A stretch of DNA of 64,000 nucleotides from Lacticaseibacillus rhamnosus (GCF_900636965.1 NZ_LR134331.1:2728001-2792000), one strand, 5' to 3'. Counted from the stretch's first letter, positions 37,930-46,544 are shown. Numbers and translations: made by a program. Notes: generated by a model from the letters alone, not told the origin.

Positions 37930-38049
37930 CTAGGCACCTCCTTCCGTATAGATTTTGATCATCGCGCATAGGCGACCACCTCACAATACGTTGGATTTGC
38001 CAACCGTCATTCACTTTCTTGTCTTGTTTATTATGCCATACAAAACATG

Positions 38050-38086
38050 AAAACGCCCGTAATCTCAATGATTTCAGGCGTTTTTT
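38050..38086. terminator. Terminator after the aldolase gene
   Basis: AAAACGCC (38050-38057) pairs with GGCGTTTT (38077-38084), with T tracts on both strands. It closes the reverse-strand DUF4310-4312 cluster. Confidence 0.7.
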
Positions 38087-38153
38087 AATGCTTGGATTGT
38101 ATTTCTTGATGCGTCAGTCAGAGAGTCTCACAGTCAGAAGTAAACCTCTGTCA

Positions 38154-38918
38154 CTAATCCGCCGCAACCAACTCACTCGCATCCACCAGACGCTTGGTCA
38201 TCTCCCACAGCTTGGTCACGTCTTCCGGTCGCGTCAAGCCAGTTGCCTTGTCAATAATCGAGCTGTAAATATGCGGGATGACCTGTTTAACCCCGGCATC
38301 CAAGGCAATTTGGAGAATCGCTTCGTAATTATCCAAGTCGATGCCGCCAGTAGGTTCGAGGTTAAAGCCTTCCGCGGCACAGGCTTTGGCCACTGCGCGG
38401 AATTCAGCTTCGTGCTTCAAGCCGCCCATGGGGAAGAACTTGAAGCTGGTGCCGCCCATGTCTTGCAATAGGGCAATGGCGGTTTCAACCGGAACTTCTG
38501 CGGCCGGTTTTTGGCTGCTTTTCGGTCCAGTGGCAAGATTAACGATGCCGACTTTGCCAGTTGGTGAGACCAAGCCATTAATGACGGTCTCATTTTGGCC
38601 TAAAAGTGCGCGACTGGTACCAACGCCGGTGAAGACTTGATTAACGTGTTGGGGCTGCAAGACTTGCGAAACCCGACTCACCATGGCGCTTTGATTCGGG
38701 TCGCCTGCGCCTAAGCCAACCGATAACCCATTAGCGGTCACGGCTTGATATTTTTTCATATCTTCAATCGCCGCTTCATCGGTTGCGTAGTTCTTGGTCA
38801 AAACGCCGACTACCACATGGCCTTCCGCAGCTTCATAGATGTCTTTGGCATTGTCGACGGAACCAGCGAGCACATTTAGAGCGACACGATTTTTATAATA
38901 GTTTGGGGTTAAGTTCAT
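38154..38918 (-). CDS. dgaF: KDGP aldolase family protein (DgaF-like)
   Basis: A 254-residue TIM-barrel aldolase of the DgaF/EF_0839 type. It is expected to cleave 2-keto-3-deoxy-6-phosphogluconate to pyruvate and glyceraldehyde-3-phosphate. The Schiff-base lysine is probably in GGTSFKFFPMGGLKHEAEF. LEPTGGIDLDNYEAILQIAL and GVKQVIPHIYSSIIDKATG are other family blocks. ATG at 38918 follows GAAAGG by 9 bases; the TTG at 38927 overlaps that site. It is distinct from the kdgA aldolase at 16162, so the window has two enzymes for the same type of cleavage. Last gene of its cluster. Confidence 0.88.
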   Translation of the reverse strand: MNLTPNYYKNRVALNVLAGSVDNAKDIYEAAEGHVVVGVLTKNYATDEAAIEDMKKYQAVTANGLSVGLGAGDPNQSAMVSRVSQVLQPQHVNQVFTGVGTSRALLGQNETVINGLVSPTGKVGIVNLATGPKSSQKPAAEVPVETAIALLQDMGGTSFKFFPMGGLKHEAEFRAVAKACAAEGFNLEPTGGIDLDNYEAILQIALDAGVKQVIPHIYSSIIDKATGLTRPEDVTKLWEMTKRLVDASELVAAD

Positions 38919-38932
38919 GGAAGACAACCTTT

Positions 38933-40033
38933 CTATGCGAGAATTTCTTTGAGACGATTGACGATCAGGTCCATTTCCGCTTGATCAACGGCACGAATAT
39001 CGAATTCGATGATCCCTTCATTGGCCCGATATTCGCGCGTGTAGATAGCCGGATCCCCTGCTTTTAGTTCGGCCGTAACCTGCTTGGCATTCTTGGGACT
39101 GGAGGCTTCTACCGTCACCGCGGCCCGGAAAATCGGGCGGCCGGCGCCATCTTGGACTTCCTTCACGTTCAGGTGTGGCACCTCATTCAAAGCGGCCACG
39201 AATGGGTGTAGCCGCTTCTTCATCGCGTCACCGGATTCTGGACCCTGATCCAGATACTGGCTAAGCGCGGTGGTAAACCCGAGCAGATTTTCCTTGCCGA
39301 TTTTCATGGCGCGGCCAATTCCAAGTCCTTGCAGTTTCGTCCAACCGATATATGGTTCCTTGCCGAAAATCAAGCCAGATGCCGGGCCTTCAATCGCCTT
39401 GGCCCCAGAAAACAGCACCACGTCAACGCCCATTTCGACATACTTGTGCAAATCCTCTTCCGCCGCAGCATCGAGAATCAATGGAAGTTCGTGGCGATGA
39501 GCAACCTCCAAGGCTTCCTGAATTGTCAGCATGCTTTTTTGCACCGCATGATGACTTTTCACATAGAAAATTGCCGCAGTGTTGGCTGTAATCATCATCT
39601 CCACATGTTCCGGCGTGCACATATTGGCATACCCGGCCTCAACCACCTGGCCGCCGCCGAGTTCAATCATGACTTCTTCCGGCGTGCCGTAATCAACATT
39701 CTGTCCCTTAGGCAAAATGATTTCACGCTTGGTATACCGCGAAGAAAACGGATGATAAACATGATACTTACTACCTTCACCAATAATCCCGGCGACGGCT
39801 TCAGCGATCCCGGCTGACGCTGAGTTCACCACCACAGCGCCTTCAGTTCCCAGTTTTTTGGCAATGTACGCGCCAGTTTTATCAACCAAATCCTTCATTT
39901 CAAAAAAGTGGGTATCCCCAAACTGCTGTGCCTCAATCGCGGCCTCCGGAACTTTGGAAACGCCTAGAATGGTCATTTTGCCGCTAGCGTTGATCACGTG
40001 CTTCAAATCGTAAGTGCTGTAATAATCTGTCAT
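38933..40033 (-). CDS. dgaE: SelA-like PLP enzyme (DgaE-like, aminosugar-acid ammonia-lyase)
   Basis: A 366-residue fold-type I PLP enzyme of the selenocysteine-synthase-like family. The PLP lysine is in LFSGAKAIEGPASGLI. The cofactor Asp lies in LPLILDAAAEEDL, and the phosphate cradle near VVVNSASAGIAEAVAGI. DgaE of Salmonella removes ammonia from D-glucosaminate-6-phosphate to give KDGP, the substrate of DgaF, which is encoded 14 bases downstream here. Start ATG overlaps the amidohydrolase stop as ATGA. It needs a phosphorylated substrate, and no kinase is encoded in the cluster. Confidence 0.88.
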   Translation of the reverse strand: MTDYYSTYDLKHVINASGKMTILGVSKVPEAAIEAQQFGDTHFFEMKDLVDKTGAYIAKKLGTEGAVVVNSASAGIAEAVAGIIGEGSKYHVYHPFSSRYTKREIILPKGQNVDYGTPEEVMIELGGGQVVEAGYANMCTPEHVEMMITANTAAIFYVKSHHAVQKSMLTIQEALEVAHRHELPLILDAAAEEDLHKYVEMGVDVVLFSGAKAIEGPASGLIFGKEPYIGWTKLQGLGIGRAMKIGKENLLGFTTALSQYLDQGPESGDAMKKRLHPFVAALNEVPHLNVKEVQDGAGRPIFRAAVTVEASSPKNAKQVTAELKAGDPAIYTREYRANEGIIEFDIRAVDQAEMDLIVNRLKEILA

Positions 40034-41151
40034 GCGTGTTGTTCCTCCAAATCGTAAACCGCCCCGCCAACAACTGTGTAAATTGGCGCGATGAGTTGCT
40101 GGCCGGTTTTTGTGTTGCCATTAGAATCCGTTAATACCTTATCACCTTTTGTTAGGTTAAAAATGGTCACGTCCGCATCTTTTCCTGGTCGCAACCGGCC
40201 TTTATTCAAAAGATGGAAGGTGTCCGCCGGTGCAAAAGTCACCATCCGAATAACTTCTGGTAAGGTATAGCCGAGCAGCAACATCTTTTCCATCGTCGTC
40301 GCCATGTCATAAACAGGACCATTTTCACGATTGCGGTGGTAAATATCCGTGCTCAAGGACTTAGGATCAAGGCCATGATCGCGGGCAATCTGCATGGTTT
40401 TAAAATTAAACGAATCTGTCCCGTGGCCTACATCGAAAACAACCCCACGGTCATATGCATCATAGACGAATTCTTTGATCTCACCGTTTTCATCAATCAT
40501 CCCATTCGGCTTGCCATTATAAGCATGCGTCAGGACATCTCCTGCACCCATCGCTTGCAAAATATCTTTGAGTTCAGGCGGATTGGCCCCGACATGCACC
40601 ATAATCGGCAGATGTCCGAGCAAAGCCGCATATGATCTTGCCGCCAATAGTGGCTTGATGCCATTATCAATCACCACCGAATGGCTTTCGCGGGCCTTGA
40701 TGCCGACGATAAAATCAGGTAAGTCCGCAACCGCATCAAACAACGCCTGCTTATTGACTTTATCTAGGTCACCCAGCTCATCCTGCGCTAAAATACCGGT
40801 GCGACCGATATTGATCAGTGCGTAAACATTGGTCTTTTTAGCGCGCGTAATGTCGTAAAAACTCCGAATATTGTCCGCACCGGTTGATCCCGCATCGATC
40901 ACGGTTGTTACGCCAGCCTTGTACCCATCTTCATCGGGATCGTCATAGTACAGAGATAGCTTTTCATAGCAATGCACATGATCGTCAATCCACCCAGCCG
41001 TGACGTAGGATTGCTGGTGTAAGTCAATTTCCTGATGACCGCCTGCTCCTTCCAGCTTTGGTGCTACCGCAGCGATCCGGCCGCCATTAATGCCGACCTC
41101 GATCGGCTGTTCACGTTCTGTTTTACCGTTCTTAATTAAGACATCAAACAC
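40030..41151 (-). CDS. Amidohydrolase/deacetylase (EF_0837 type)
   Basis: A 373-residue amidohydrolase-superfamily metalloenzyme. It has GWIDDHVHCYEK (first HxH metal site), the candidate carbamylated lysine in FIVGIKARESHS, HLPIMVHVGANPP, DVLTHAYNG, and a late metal Asp in SLSTDIYHRN. It ends in the small beta domain GRLRPGKDADVTIFNL. In this cluster it probably removes an N-acyl group before DgaE acts; the exact substrate is unknown. It ends in an ATGA overlap with dgaE. A palindromic element fills the gap to the next gene upstream. Confidence 0.85.
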   Translation of the reverse strand: MFDVLIKNGKTEREQPIEVGINGGRIAAVAPKLEGAGGHQEIDLHQQSYVTAGWIDDHVHCYEKLSLYYDDPDEDGYKAGVTTVIDAGSTGADNIRSFYDITRAKKTNVYALINIGRTGILAQDELGDLDKVNKQALFDAVADLPDFIVGIKARESHSVVIDNGIKPLLAARSYAALLGHLPIMVHVGANPPELKDILQAMGAGDVLTHAYNGKPNGMIDENGEIKEFVYDAYDRGVVFDVGHGTDSFNFKTMQIARDHGLDPKSLSTDIYHRNRENGPVYDMATTMEKMLLLGYTLPEVIRMVTFAPADTFHLLNKGRLRPGKDADVTIFNLTKGDKVLTDSNGNTKTGQQLIAPIYTVVGGAVYDLEEQHA

Positions 41152-41310
41152 AAGTGATTACCTGCCTTTCGATTTGATTGTAGCCATTTTTGGATGCAAC
41201 GCTTGGAGAAATCTGAATTGCGTCAACAAGTGGGGAAAGTTGACCATGAACATGGTTACTCCTGTGTACCGGGCTCTCCAAAATCTTGCACTCCCGCCAC
41301 TCTCCGAAAC

Positions 41311-41428
41311 GCGCAAACTGGCGCAGAAACCTGCACATAAGGACCTTAGACCGCCAATGACCAAAGACCAGTCATTGGCGGTCTAAGGCCACTTATGCTC
41401 CGATTTCTAAGCGCGCCAGTTTACGCTC
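41311..41428. repeat. Palindromic intergenic element, copy A
   Basis: A nested inverted repeat within an operon gap. The inner arms CCTTAGACCGCCAATGAC (41344-41361) and their complement (41371-41388) match perfectly over 18 bp. The outer arms AAACTGGCGC (41315-41324) and GCGCCAGTTT (41413-41422) match over 10 bp. It shares the end word GAGCGTAAACTGGCGCG and the inner ATAAGGACCTT block with the element at 59595-59720. Confidence 0.75.
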
Positions 41429-42124
41429 TTAAAGTTTCACCGGGAAGAAGAATCCCATAATCATCGCGCCAATAATCGCACCGCCTGGGATTGGTTTTTT
41501 CCAAGCGTAGAACAACGCTGCGCCGACTGTGCTGCCAATGCCAATCGGAATGCTGGCAGTCACGGCACTGAGGATAATCAACGGCCCAAGGAAGCGGCCA
41601 GTTTGGTTACCGGCCCCCATCATAACGTCGGCACCAAATGTCGCATTGCTTTGGTTAATCGTGAACTTCCGCACCAGGAAAATGATCATCCCGATAATTA
41701 AGCCCAGAATCGCCCCAGTCAACAACGCCAAGGCAAAGTTTGACACCAGCGACTTGGCGCCAACCGACAGTAAGATCGCCGGAATGCCGATGCCGACCCC
41801 TGTCAAAATCGAACCGCCAAGATCCAGAATGCCGACAAGTGACCCTTCCAGAATCCGGGCAAACAGGAAACTCGCTCCAAACGCCGCCGCTGCGCCATAC
41901 GAGCCACCGGTCATACCAGCCTTCAGCATTGCCACAATTGCCACTTCATTGAAGGCCCCAACGCCATAGTTAAAATACATGGATGTTCCGGCAAAAACGC
42001 CTGCCGACATCATTGCAACAATCGCGACAAAGCCCCAATCTGCATGCCAGAAATCGCGATCCGCAGCTTCTCTCAATTCTTCTTCAATTGGCGCTTGATT
42101 TGCTGTAGCTTGTTTATCCGCCAT
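41429..42124 (-). CDS. DUF4310 membrane protein (EF_0833 type)
   Basis: A 231-residue polytopic membrane protein of unknown function. A soluble acidic head (EEELREAADRDFW) is followed by about six hydrophobic segments with many Gly/Ala (GMTGGSYGAAAAFGASFLFA, then LGGSILTGVGIGIPAIL, NQTGRFLGPLIILSAV, and IPIGIGSTVGAALFYAWKK). The small-residue-rich helices and charged loops resemble a transport channel. It is always found with DUF4311, DUF4312 and SFCGS proteins, which suggests one complex. The stop lies at the edge of palindromic element A. Confidence 0.85.
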   Translation of the reverse strand: MADKQATANQAPIEEELREAADRDFWHADWGFVAIVAMMSAGVFAGTSMYFNYGVGAFNEVAIVAMLKAGMTGGSYGAAAAFGASFLFARILEGSLVGILDLGGSILTGVGIGIPAILLSVGAKSLVSNFALALLTGAILGLIIGMIIFLVRKFTINQSNATFGADVMMGAGNQTGRFLGPLIILSAVTASIPIGIGSTVGAALFYAWKKPIPGGAIIGAMIMGFFFPVKL

Positions 42125-42138
42125 CAGTTAATCCACCT

Positions 42139-42918
42139 CTACTTTCCGCTTAACGTGTTATGAATATTCGACAACCAGTCAGGTGCATTTAAGTTAAAGG
42201 ACTTCAGCAAGTTGAGATCGAATCCGCGGAAGAACCCTGATAAGACGAAAAGCAAAATGGCCGCAACCAAAATTGATTTCGTAATTCGAGTCCATCCTAG
42301 TTCATCAACACCTTTTCCGACAAGAATGCCTAAAACGACCCCTGGTACCGCATTACCCATAATCATCGCCGATAAACCGCCAAACACGGTTCCAAACAGG
42401 CCTGACCGTCGACCGGCATCAATTGCCGCCAACCAGAATAAGATTGGCATCACGAGGTTAATCAACTGATTCGCCGCCGGAACAAGCACTTTAACCGCCG
42501 TCACTTGCAGCGATTCGGGAATCGAACTGGACGTGACATTCAAGAAAGCAACGACCACGATGCCGGCAATCGCCCCGGCAATCCCCATTTTCTTAGGATT
42601 ATGCATGGTTTGTTCAACGTTACGATTTTTAACCAGTAACCCAGCAGCCGCCCAGTTCGGAATGACACGGTGCGTAATATCCTGCGTAAAGGCGCCGGCC
42701 CCAACCGTTGACGCCCAAGCATTAAAGAAGAAACCCAACCCGAAACTAAAATGCGAAGCCGGATCGCCTTCTGCCGCGTTCATTTCGCCCAGTGTTCGAA
42801 ACGCGCCCAAAGCTTGTGTCTTTGGCGCGGTGAACATCCGTGCTGCCCCAACCCCTGCCGCAAAACCAACCAATCCGCCAATAATGATGGACTGGAATAA
42901 AATTGTGAGAATTGGCAA
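42139..42918 (-). CDS. DUF4311 membrane protein (EF_0832 type)
   Basis: A 259-residue polytopic membrane protein of unknown function with seven or so hydrophobic stretches (ILFQSIIIGGLVGFAAGVGA, GIAGAIAGIVVVAFLNVTSS, and PGVVLGILVGKGVDELGW). The conserved loop SHFSFGLGFFFNAWASTVGA lies near residues 55-75. It probably pairs with the DUF4310 protein, 14 bases downstream, as the second membrane subunit of a transporter. Start ATG abuts the DUF4312 stop. Confidence 0.85.
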   Translation of the reverse strand: MPILTILFQSIIIGGLVGFAAGVGAARMFTAPKTQALGAFRTLGEMNAAEGDPASHFSFGLGFFFNAWASTVGAGAFTQDITHRVIPNWAAAGLLVKNRNVEQTMHNPKKMGIAGAIAGIVVVAFLNVTSSSIPESLQVTAVKVLVPAANQLINLVMPILFWLAAIDAGRRSGLFGTVFGGLSAMIMGNAVPGVVLGILVGKGVDELGWTRITKSILVAAILLFVLSGFFRGFDLNLLKSFNLNAPDWLSNIHNTLSGK

Positions 42919-42919
42919 T

Positions 42920-43288
42920 TCATTTCACACCCTTCAAAATATTCTTTAGATTCGGCAATGACATGGCATCCGGCGATGGTGCCGCGACGTCTTCAAAAAC
43001 CAAAGCGTCAAGGTCAATCGCCGTAACTGCAACCGTCACTGCCAGTGTCACTGCATAAGTGGTACGCGTGCGTTTAAAAAAGAAAAACAGAAACTTTTCC
43101 GTATAACTCGACTTAACCAGTTTCAGCGGCTCGACTTTTTCGGGAACGATCCGCAAAATCGCAGTTTCGGTATCACCAATCAGCTTTTTTTGGATATTGC
43201 TAAAAGCGGCTGCAAAGGCTTGCTGCTTGGTTTCACCTTTGCCAGATACCGTGACGACTTGATGTTTGGTTTCATTGACGACTGTCAT
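42920..43288 (-). CDS. DUF4312 protein (EF_0831 type)
   Basis: A 122-residue protein of unknown function. An alpha/beta soluble part covers about 1-65 (TVSGKGETKQQAFAAAFSNI, then TAILRIVPEKVEPLKLV). A hydrophobic patch follows in YAVTLAVTVAVTAIDLDALV. It may be a peripheral or single-pass subunit of the DUF4310/4311 complex. It lies one base before the DUF4311 start and 15 bases after the SFCGS stop. Confidence 0.85.
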   Translation of the reverse strand: MTVVNETKHQVVTVSGKGETKQQAFAAAFSNIQKKLIGDTETAILRIVPEKVEPLKLVKSSYTEKFLFFFFKRTRTTYAVTLAVTVAVTAIDLDALVFEDVAAPSPDAMSLPNLKNILKGVK

Positions 43289-43303
43289 TTATAACCGCAC
43301 TCC

Positions 43304-43663
43304 TTACGCTTCGGGATACTTCTTGTTCCACGCTTCGACCAGTGCTTTACCCAACGCTTCTTGATCCATAAAGCCAAAACCGAGAACTTTAGTGCCTTCC
43401 TCGATGGCAGTCACACCTTCTTGAATCGAGCGCATGCCATGACGTTCCGGCCATCCATATTGCGTATGCGCAGTAATCGCCCCCGCACCGCCGGAACCAC
43501 AGAAGCTAATGCCCATATCGGCTTTTTCTTTATCCATCACCTGACCCAAACGCATATCCGCCCCCATACCAGGCACCACAACGGCAGTACCACCAGCGGC
43601 TTCAACTCCTTTAGCAACGTTTTGACCTTTACCCATCCGATCTGCGATAACTACTTTAACCAT
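43304..43663 (-). CDS. Glycine-rich SFCGS-family protein (EF_0830 type)
   Basis: A 119-residue soluble protein. It has a Rossmann-like start (MVKVVIADRMGKGQNVAKGV) and the family-defining GISFCGSGGAGAI block with Cys55. Size, start and a conserved Cys in a Gly-rich loop recall PTS EIIB subunits, in which a Cys near the N-terminus carries phosphate, although here the Cys is mid-sequence. A phosphocarrier or substrate-binding role in the DUF4310-4312 complex is an inference; no activity is known. Confidence 0.85.
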   Translation of the reverse strand: MVKVVIADRMGKGQNVAKGVEAAGGTAVVVPGMGADMRLGQVMDKEKADMGISFCGSGGAGAITAHTQYGWPERHGMRSIQEGVTAIEEGTKVLGFGFMDQEALGKALVEAWNKKYPEA

Positions 43664-43677
43664 GATATCTTCCTCCT

Positions 43678-43718
43678 GAGCGTGAGCTGGCGCGGTTAGA
43701 ATCCTCGCCAGTTAACAC
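43678..43718. repeat. Palindromic intergenic element, short copy C
   Basis: GAGCGTGAGCTGGCG (43678-43692) faces CGCCAGTTAACAC (43706-43718), with the same GGCGCGGTTAG core found in the elements at 41311, 57853 and 59595. It sits between the SFCGS and PRD genes. Confidence 0.65.
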
Positions 43719-43749
43719 GAGATAATTGCAATCGTAAAATATCTCCACT

Positions 43750-44106
43750 TCAAATCTTGTTCTGCGCCGCTTCAAAGTGAATCGATAACACATACTTCTC
43801 CGCATCCGCCAAATGACCGATGTGCCGAACCACTTGATCGGCTAAATCCAGCGACTTTTTCGAGACTTCCGCAAACATTTGGGGATCGACTGCCGGCAAC
43901 TTTTCGCCTGACTTTGAGCGGTTGATCATTTCAATCAGATGATTCGTTAACACTTGCAACTGAACCGCGGTAAAATGAATCTCCGCTTGTTCGGCTAACT
44001 GAATCACGTCACTGACAATCACTTGAACCGCCTGTGGATCTTGGCTTTGGGCAATCATTTTTTGCACTTCAACAGGTAGCTTAATTTCGGCTTCCAGTGG
44101 TGACAT
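43750..44106 (-). CDS. PRD-domain protein (EF_0829 type)
   Basis: A 118-residue stand-alone PTS-regulation-domain-like protein, all helical (IKLPVEVQKMIAQSQDPQAV, then LQVLTNHLIEMINRSKSGEK, and HIGHLADAEKYVLSIHFEAA). The conserved His residues lie in IHFTAVQ, VRHIGHL and LSIHFEA. PRDs are phosphorylated by PTS proteins, so a separate PRD next to an unusual transporter suggests PTS control. The ATG at 44106 lies inside the end of the PRD antiterminator gene, with a G-rich stretch directly before it. Confidence 0.8.
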   Translation of the reverse strand: MSPLEAEIKLPVEVQKMIAQSQDPQAVQVIVSDVIQLAEQAEIHFTAVQLQVLTNHLIEMINRSKSGEKLPAVDPQMFAEVSKKSLDLADQVVRHIGHLADAEKYVLSIHFEAAQNKI

Positions 44107-46027
44107 CCCCCTTCTGAGACACAGCATGACCTAAATTTAAATATTCAAGAATCGCATGGACTTCCGCGCGATTGATGGCAAGGCCATGATCGGTAAAAAT
44201 TCGTTCCACGGTGCCAGCTAATTTGGCATCGTCATGATTAGGTTTTCCTTGGTACTGCTTACCAAACATGATGCGCTGGGCAGCTAAAAAGACGTGCATC
44301 ATGAACGCATCGGCATAATACGGGTCAATCTTGGTTGGCAACTGGCGCTTGAGTTCTGAATAAAGACTGAACATGGTCAGAATTGTTTGTTGTGTCTGCT
44401 TTTCCAGATCAGGCTTAGGCTTAATCGGAACTACCGGCGGCTCTGCTTTGAGTTGTTCAAGTGGCACCTGCAAACGTTTGGCCACCGCACGCCGGATAGC
44501 GGCAATATCAGTCGCGTTTGGCAAGGGCTGGACTTCAATGACTTGCACATCCAGATGCTTCAGTGGGAAAACGCTAATCACCAGCTCAGGATGCTCGCGG
44601 GCAATCAGCGCCCGCGCATCATCAATGGAGGCAAATCCGACCAATTCAATGTTGGGTATCGCCGAAGCCACGCGCTGTTGAATCAGATTGGTGATCCCAA
44701 TACCGGTGGCACAAATATAAGCGACCCGCACCGTTTTCAGTTGGCTGTCCCGATTGAGCGATACCATGAAATGCAAGGCGATAAAGGCCACAAAGGCATC
44801 GTTCAAAATCGGGCGATAGGCGGCCAGCTCCTTATGCACCGTCTTTTCAATGGCTGCAAACAACTGCGGATATTCGTGCTTGATGTCCTGCGTAAACGGA
44901 CTGTATTGAAGCAGTTGATTCTCCTTGCCAAGCGACTGGCTGAGGTGCAGGTAGAGATTTTCCTGAAGTTGACTGTCGTGACTGAAATCGTGATCAACCA
45001 GCGCCCCAACTGCCAAGATGATTCGGTGCGTCATAGCCACAAAGTTGTCGTTCTGTGCCACCGTTAACTTCTGACCATCCGCTCCAAGGTAATAAGCAAA
45101 ATCGTCGGCCCAAACTGGCAGGTTGTAAAACGCCAGTGCTTTGAGAATCAACTGACCGGTAAACGTGGTACTGTCGCCTTGCTCCACAACCCGATGATAA
45201 CTATTCACCGGCTGATTAATCCCTTGGCGCACAATGCCGATTGCGAGCCGAATCATGGTCGTGATCAAAGCGCTGGGATCAGGCATTTTCTGATCCTGTT
45301 TTCCCAGTTGAATCGCCGCTTTCAGGATCGTATTAAACGCATGATCAAAGGTCGGCTCACTCGTCAAAACGAGCGCCCGTTTCGGTTCAACCAAGGCATT
45401 GAGGCAATCCACCAGCTCCGCCATCAACGTCTTACGATTCAACTGCTGAGCGATAATGCGTTCCAGCAACCGGCGAATATCCAGCTCCGTCCCCGTGAGT
45501 TTGTAGCCATAATAATTCTTACTCGTGAGCTTCACATTCACCTGATGCAAAAAGGCAGCCAGTTTCTTTAAATCGTTGTTCACGGTCGTTTGACTGACAT
45601 TCACCCGCGCTTGAAGCTGCTGTTGGGTCGTATAGTCACCTGTTTGCGCCAAAATCAGAATCATGCGGATAATCCGTTCATTCGGGGCCAAATAGTTATC
45701 CGCCAACTGCTCATCGATTTTCTCGCGCAATGCCATGCGATCTTCAACGCTTGCTTCAATCCAGACGCCTTTTCGTGGGGCGCTTTCGAGTTTGGAATGG
45801 TGCAATGCAAGCCATTCACGAATATCTGCCAAGTCATACTTCACGGTGCGAATACTGACCGCCACGGCTTCTGCCAACTGCTTAGATGTCACCACCCCTT
45901 CAGCATTCAGTAACTGCAACACAATTTGCCGCTGCCGAGTACTCAATTGCAACGTGTTCACCCCCTCGTAAAACCACTTGCCACAACGATGCCAGACGCC
46001 TGCCAGCACGCCATTCACACCGTCCAT
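44081..46027 (-). CDS. BglG-type PRD transcriptional antiterminator/activator
   Basis: A regulator of about 648 residues. Two N-terminal helix-turn-helices (STRQRQIVLQLLNAEGVVTS, QQQLQARVNVSQTTVNNDLK) are followed by two PRDs (about 190-400). An EIIB-like segment follows (VRVAYICATGIGITNLIQQR, with its Cys), then a C-terminal helical PRD-like part. No EIIA domain is present. It is the first gene of the DUF4310-4312 cluster and likely its activator, controlled by phosphorylation. ATG 46027 has GGAGG six bases upstream; a TTG at 45952 with GAGGGGG eight bases upstream would start the protein closer to the helix-turn-helix and is a real alternative. Confidence 0.85.
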   Translation of the reverse strand: MDGVNGVLAGVWHRCGKWFYEGVNTLQLSTRQRQIVLQLLNAEGVVTSKQLAEAVAVSIRTVKYDLADIREWLALHHSKLESAPRKGVWIEASVEDRMALREKIDEQLADNYLAPNERIIRMILILAQTGDYTTQQQLQARVNVSQTTVNNDLKKLAAFLHQVNVKLTSKNYYGYKLTGTELDIRRLLERIIAQQLNRKTLMAELVDCLNALVEPKRALVLTSEPTFDHAFNTILKAAIQLGKQDQKMPDPSALITTMIRLAIGIVRQGINQPVNSYHRVVEQGDSTTFTGQLILKALAFYNLPVWADDFAYYLGADGQKLTVAQNDNFVAMTHRIILAVGALVDHDFSHDSQLQENLYLHLSQSLGKENQLLQYSPFTQDIKHEYPQLFAAIEKTVHKELAAYRPILNDAFVAFIALHFMVSLNRDSQLKTVRVAYICATGIGITNLIQQRVASAIPNIELVGFASIDDARALIAREHPELVISVFPLKHLDVQVIEVQPLPNATDIAAIRRAVAKRLQVPLEQLKAEPPVVPIKPKPDLEKQTQQTILTMFSLYSELKRQLPTKIDPYYADAFMMHVFLAAQRIMFGKQYQGKPNHDDAKLAGTVERIFTDHGLAINRAEVHAILEYLNLGHAVSQKGDVTTGSRN

Positions 46028-46047
46028 TTCCAACCTCCACCGTCACT

Positions 46048-46061
46048 TTAAAGCGCTTTCT
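46048..46061 (-). promoter_or_regulatory. cre-like CcpA site
   Basis: Reverse-strand AGAAAGCGCTTTAA matches the cre consensus at 12 of 14 positions and has the perfect core AAAGCGCTTT, just upstream of the PRD regulator. Confidence 0.5.
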
Positions 46062-46082
46062 AAAAAGAAACAATACGCAATC

Positions 46083-46104
46083 ATTGCACGATTAATCGTG
46101 CAAT
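46083..46104. promoter_or_regulatory. Perfect 22-bp palindrome, candidate operator
   Basis: ATTGCACGATT followed at once by its exact complement AATCGTGCAAT. It lies about 55 bases upstream of the PRD regulator gene. Perfect dyads of this size without a loop are typical of dimeric repressor sites rather than terminators. The protein that binds is not known. Confidence 0.6.
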
Positions 46105-46477
46105 CGCATGTGATCGGGCAAACAATGGCAAAATGGTCTGTTCCAATTATAACGAAGACTGTATTCATGCCGCTAACTTTCACCCTTATAAAAATGCTTA
46201 TGTATAGGGATTAAAATGATAAGTAAACGCTGACTATGCCTGTATTGATATGGAACAATCGCCCAGACAGGTTCAGACACTTTTCACATTATTAAGAACT
46301 TAATCATGCAAAAATATGTTTCTCACACCCTCAAATACAACTGTTATCTGATTTTGAATTTATAAACCGCATCAAGTTTTTGAATGCTTCACATAAAATA
46401 ATAAATAGTTAGGTGGCATATCCAAGAAACGCCATAACCCACCTCATCGTCACTAATCACAGCGGCTTACGTTCATC
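46105..46477. other. Intergenic stretch without a gene
   Basis: About 370 AT-rich bases between the candidate operator and the fsa terminator. A TATAAT word occurs on the reverse strand near 46146-46151, but no convincing -35 is paired with it. No coding or RNA gene was seen. Confidence 0.4.
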
Positions 46478-46516
46478 AAAAAAACCTCCTGCTGCTCAAC
46501 TTTCGGCAACAAGAGG
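46478..46516 (-). terminator. Terminator of the sorbitol/fsa operon
   Basis: Reverse strand CCTCTTGTTGC pairs with GCAGCAGGAGG (11 bp including two G-U pairs) and is followed by TTTTTTT. It lies 29 bases after the transaldolase-like gene stop. Confidence 0.75.
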
Positions 46517-46544
46517 CATCTCTATTTTGCTAGTGCTTTTTCAC

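Noticed and set aside
44373-45971. Long forward frames opposite the PRD antiterminator gene
   Set aside because: They mirror a well-supported reverse gene and show low-complexity His/Arg/Asn-rich products typical of antisense shadows.
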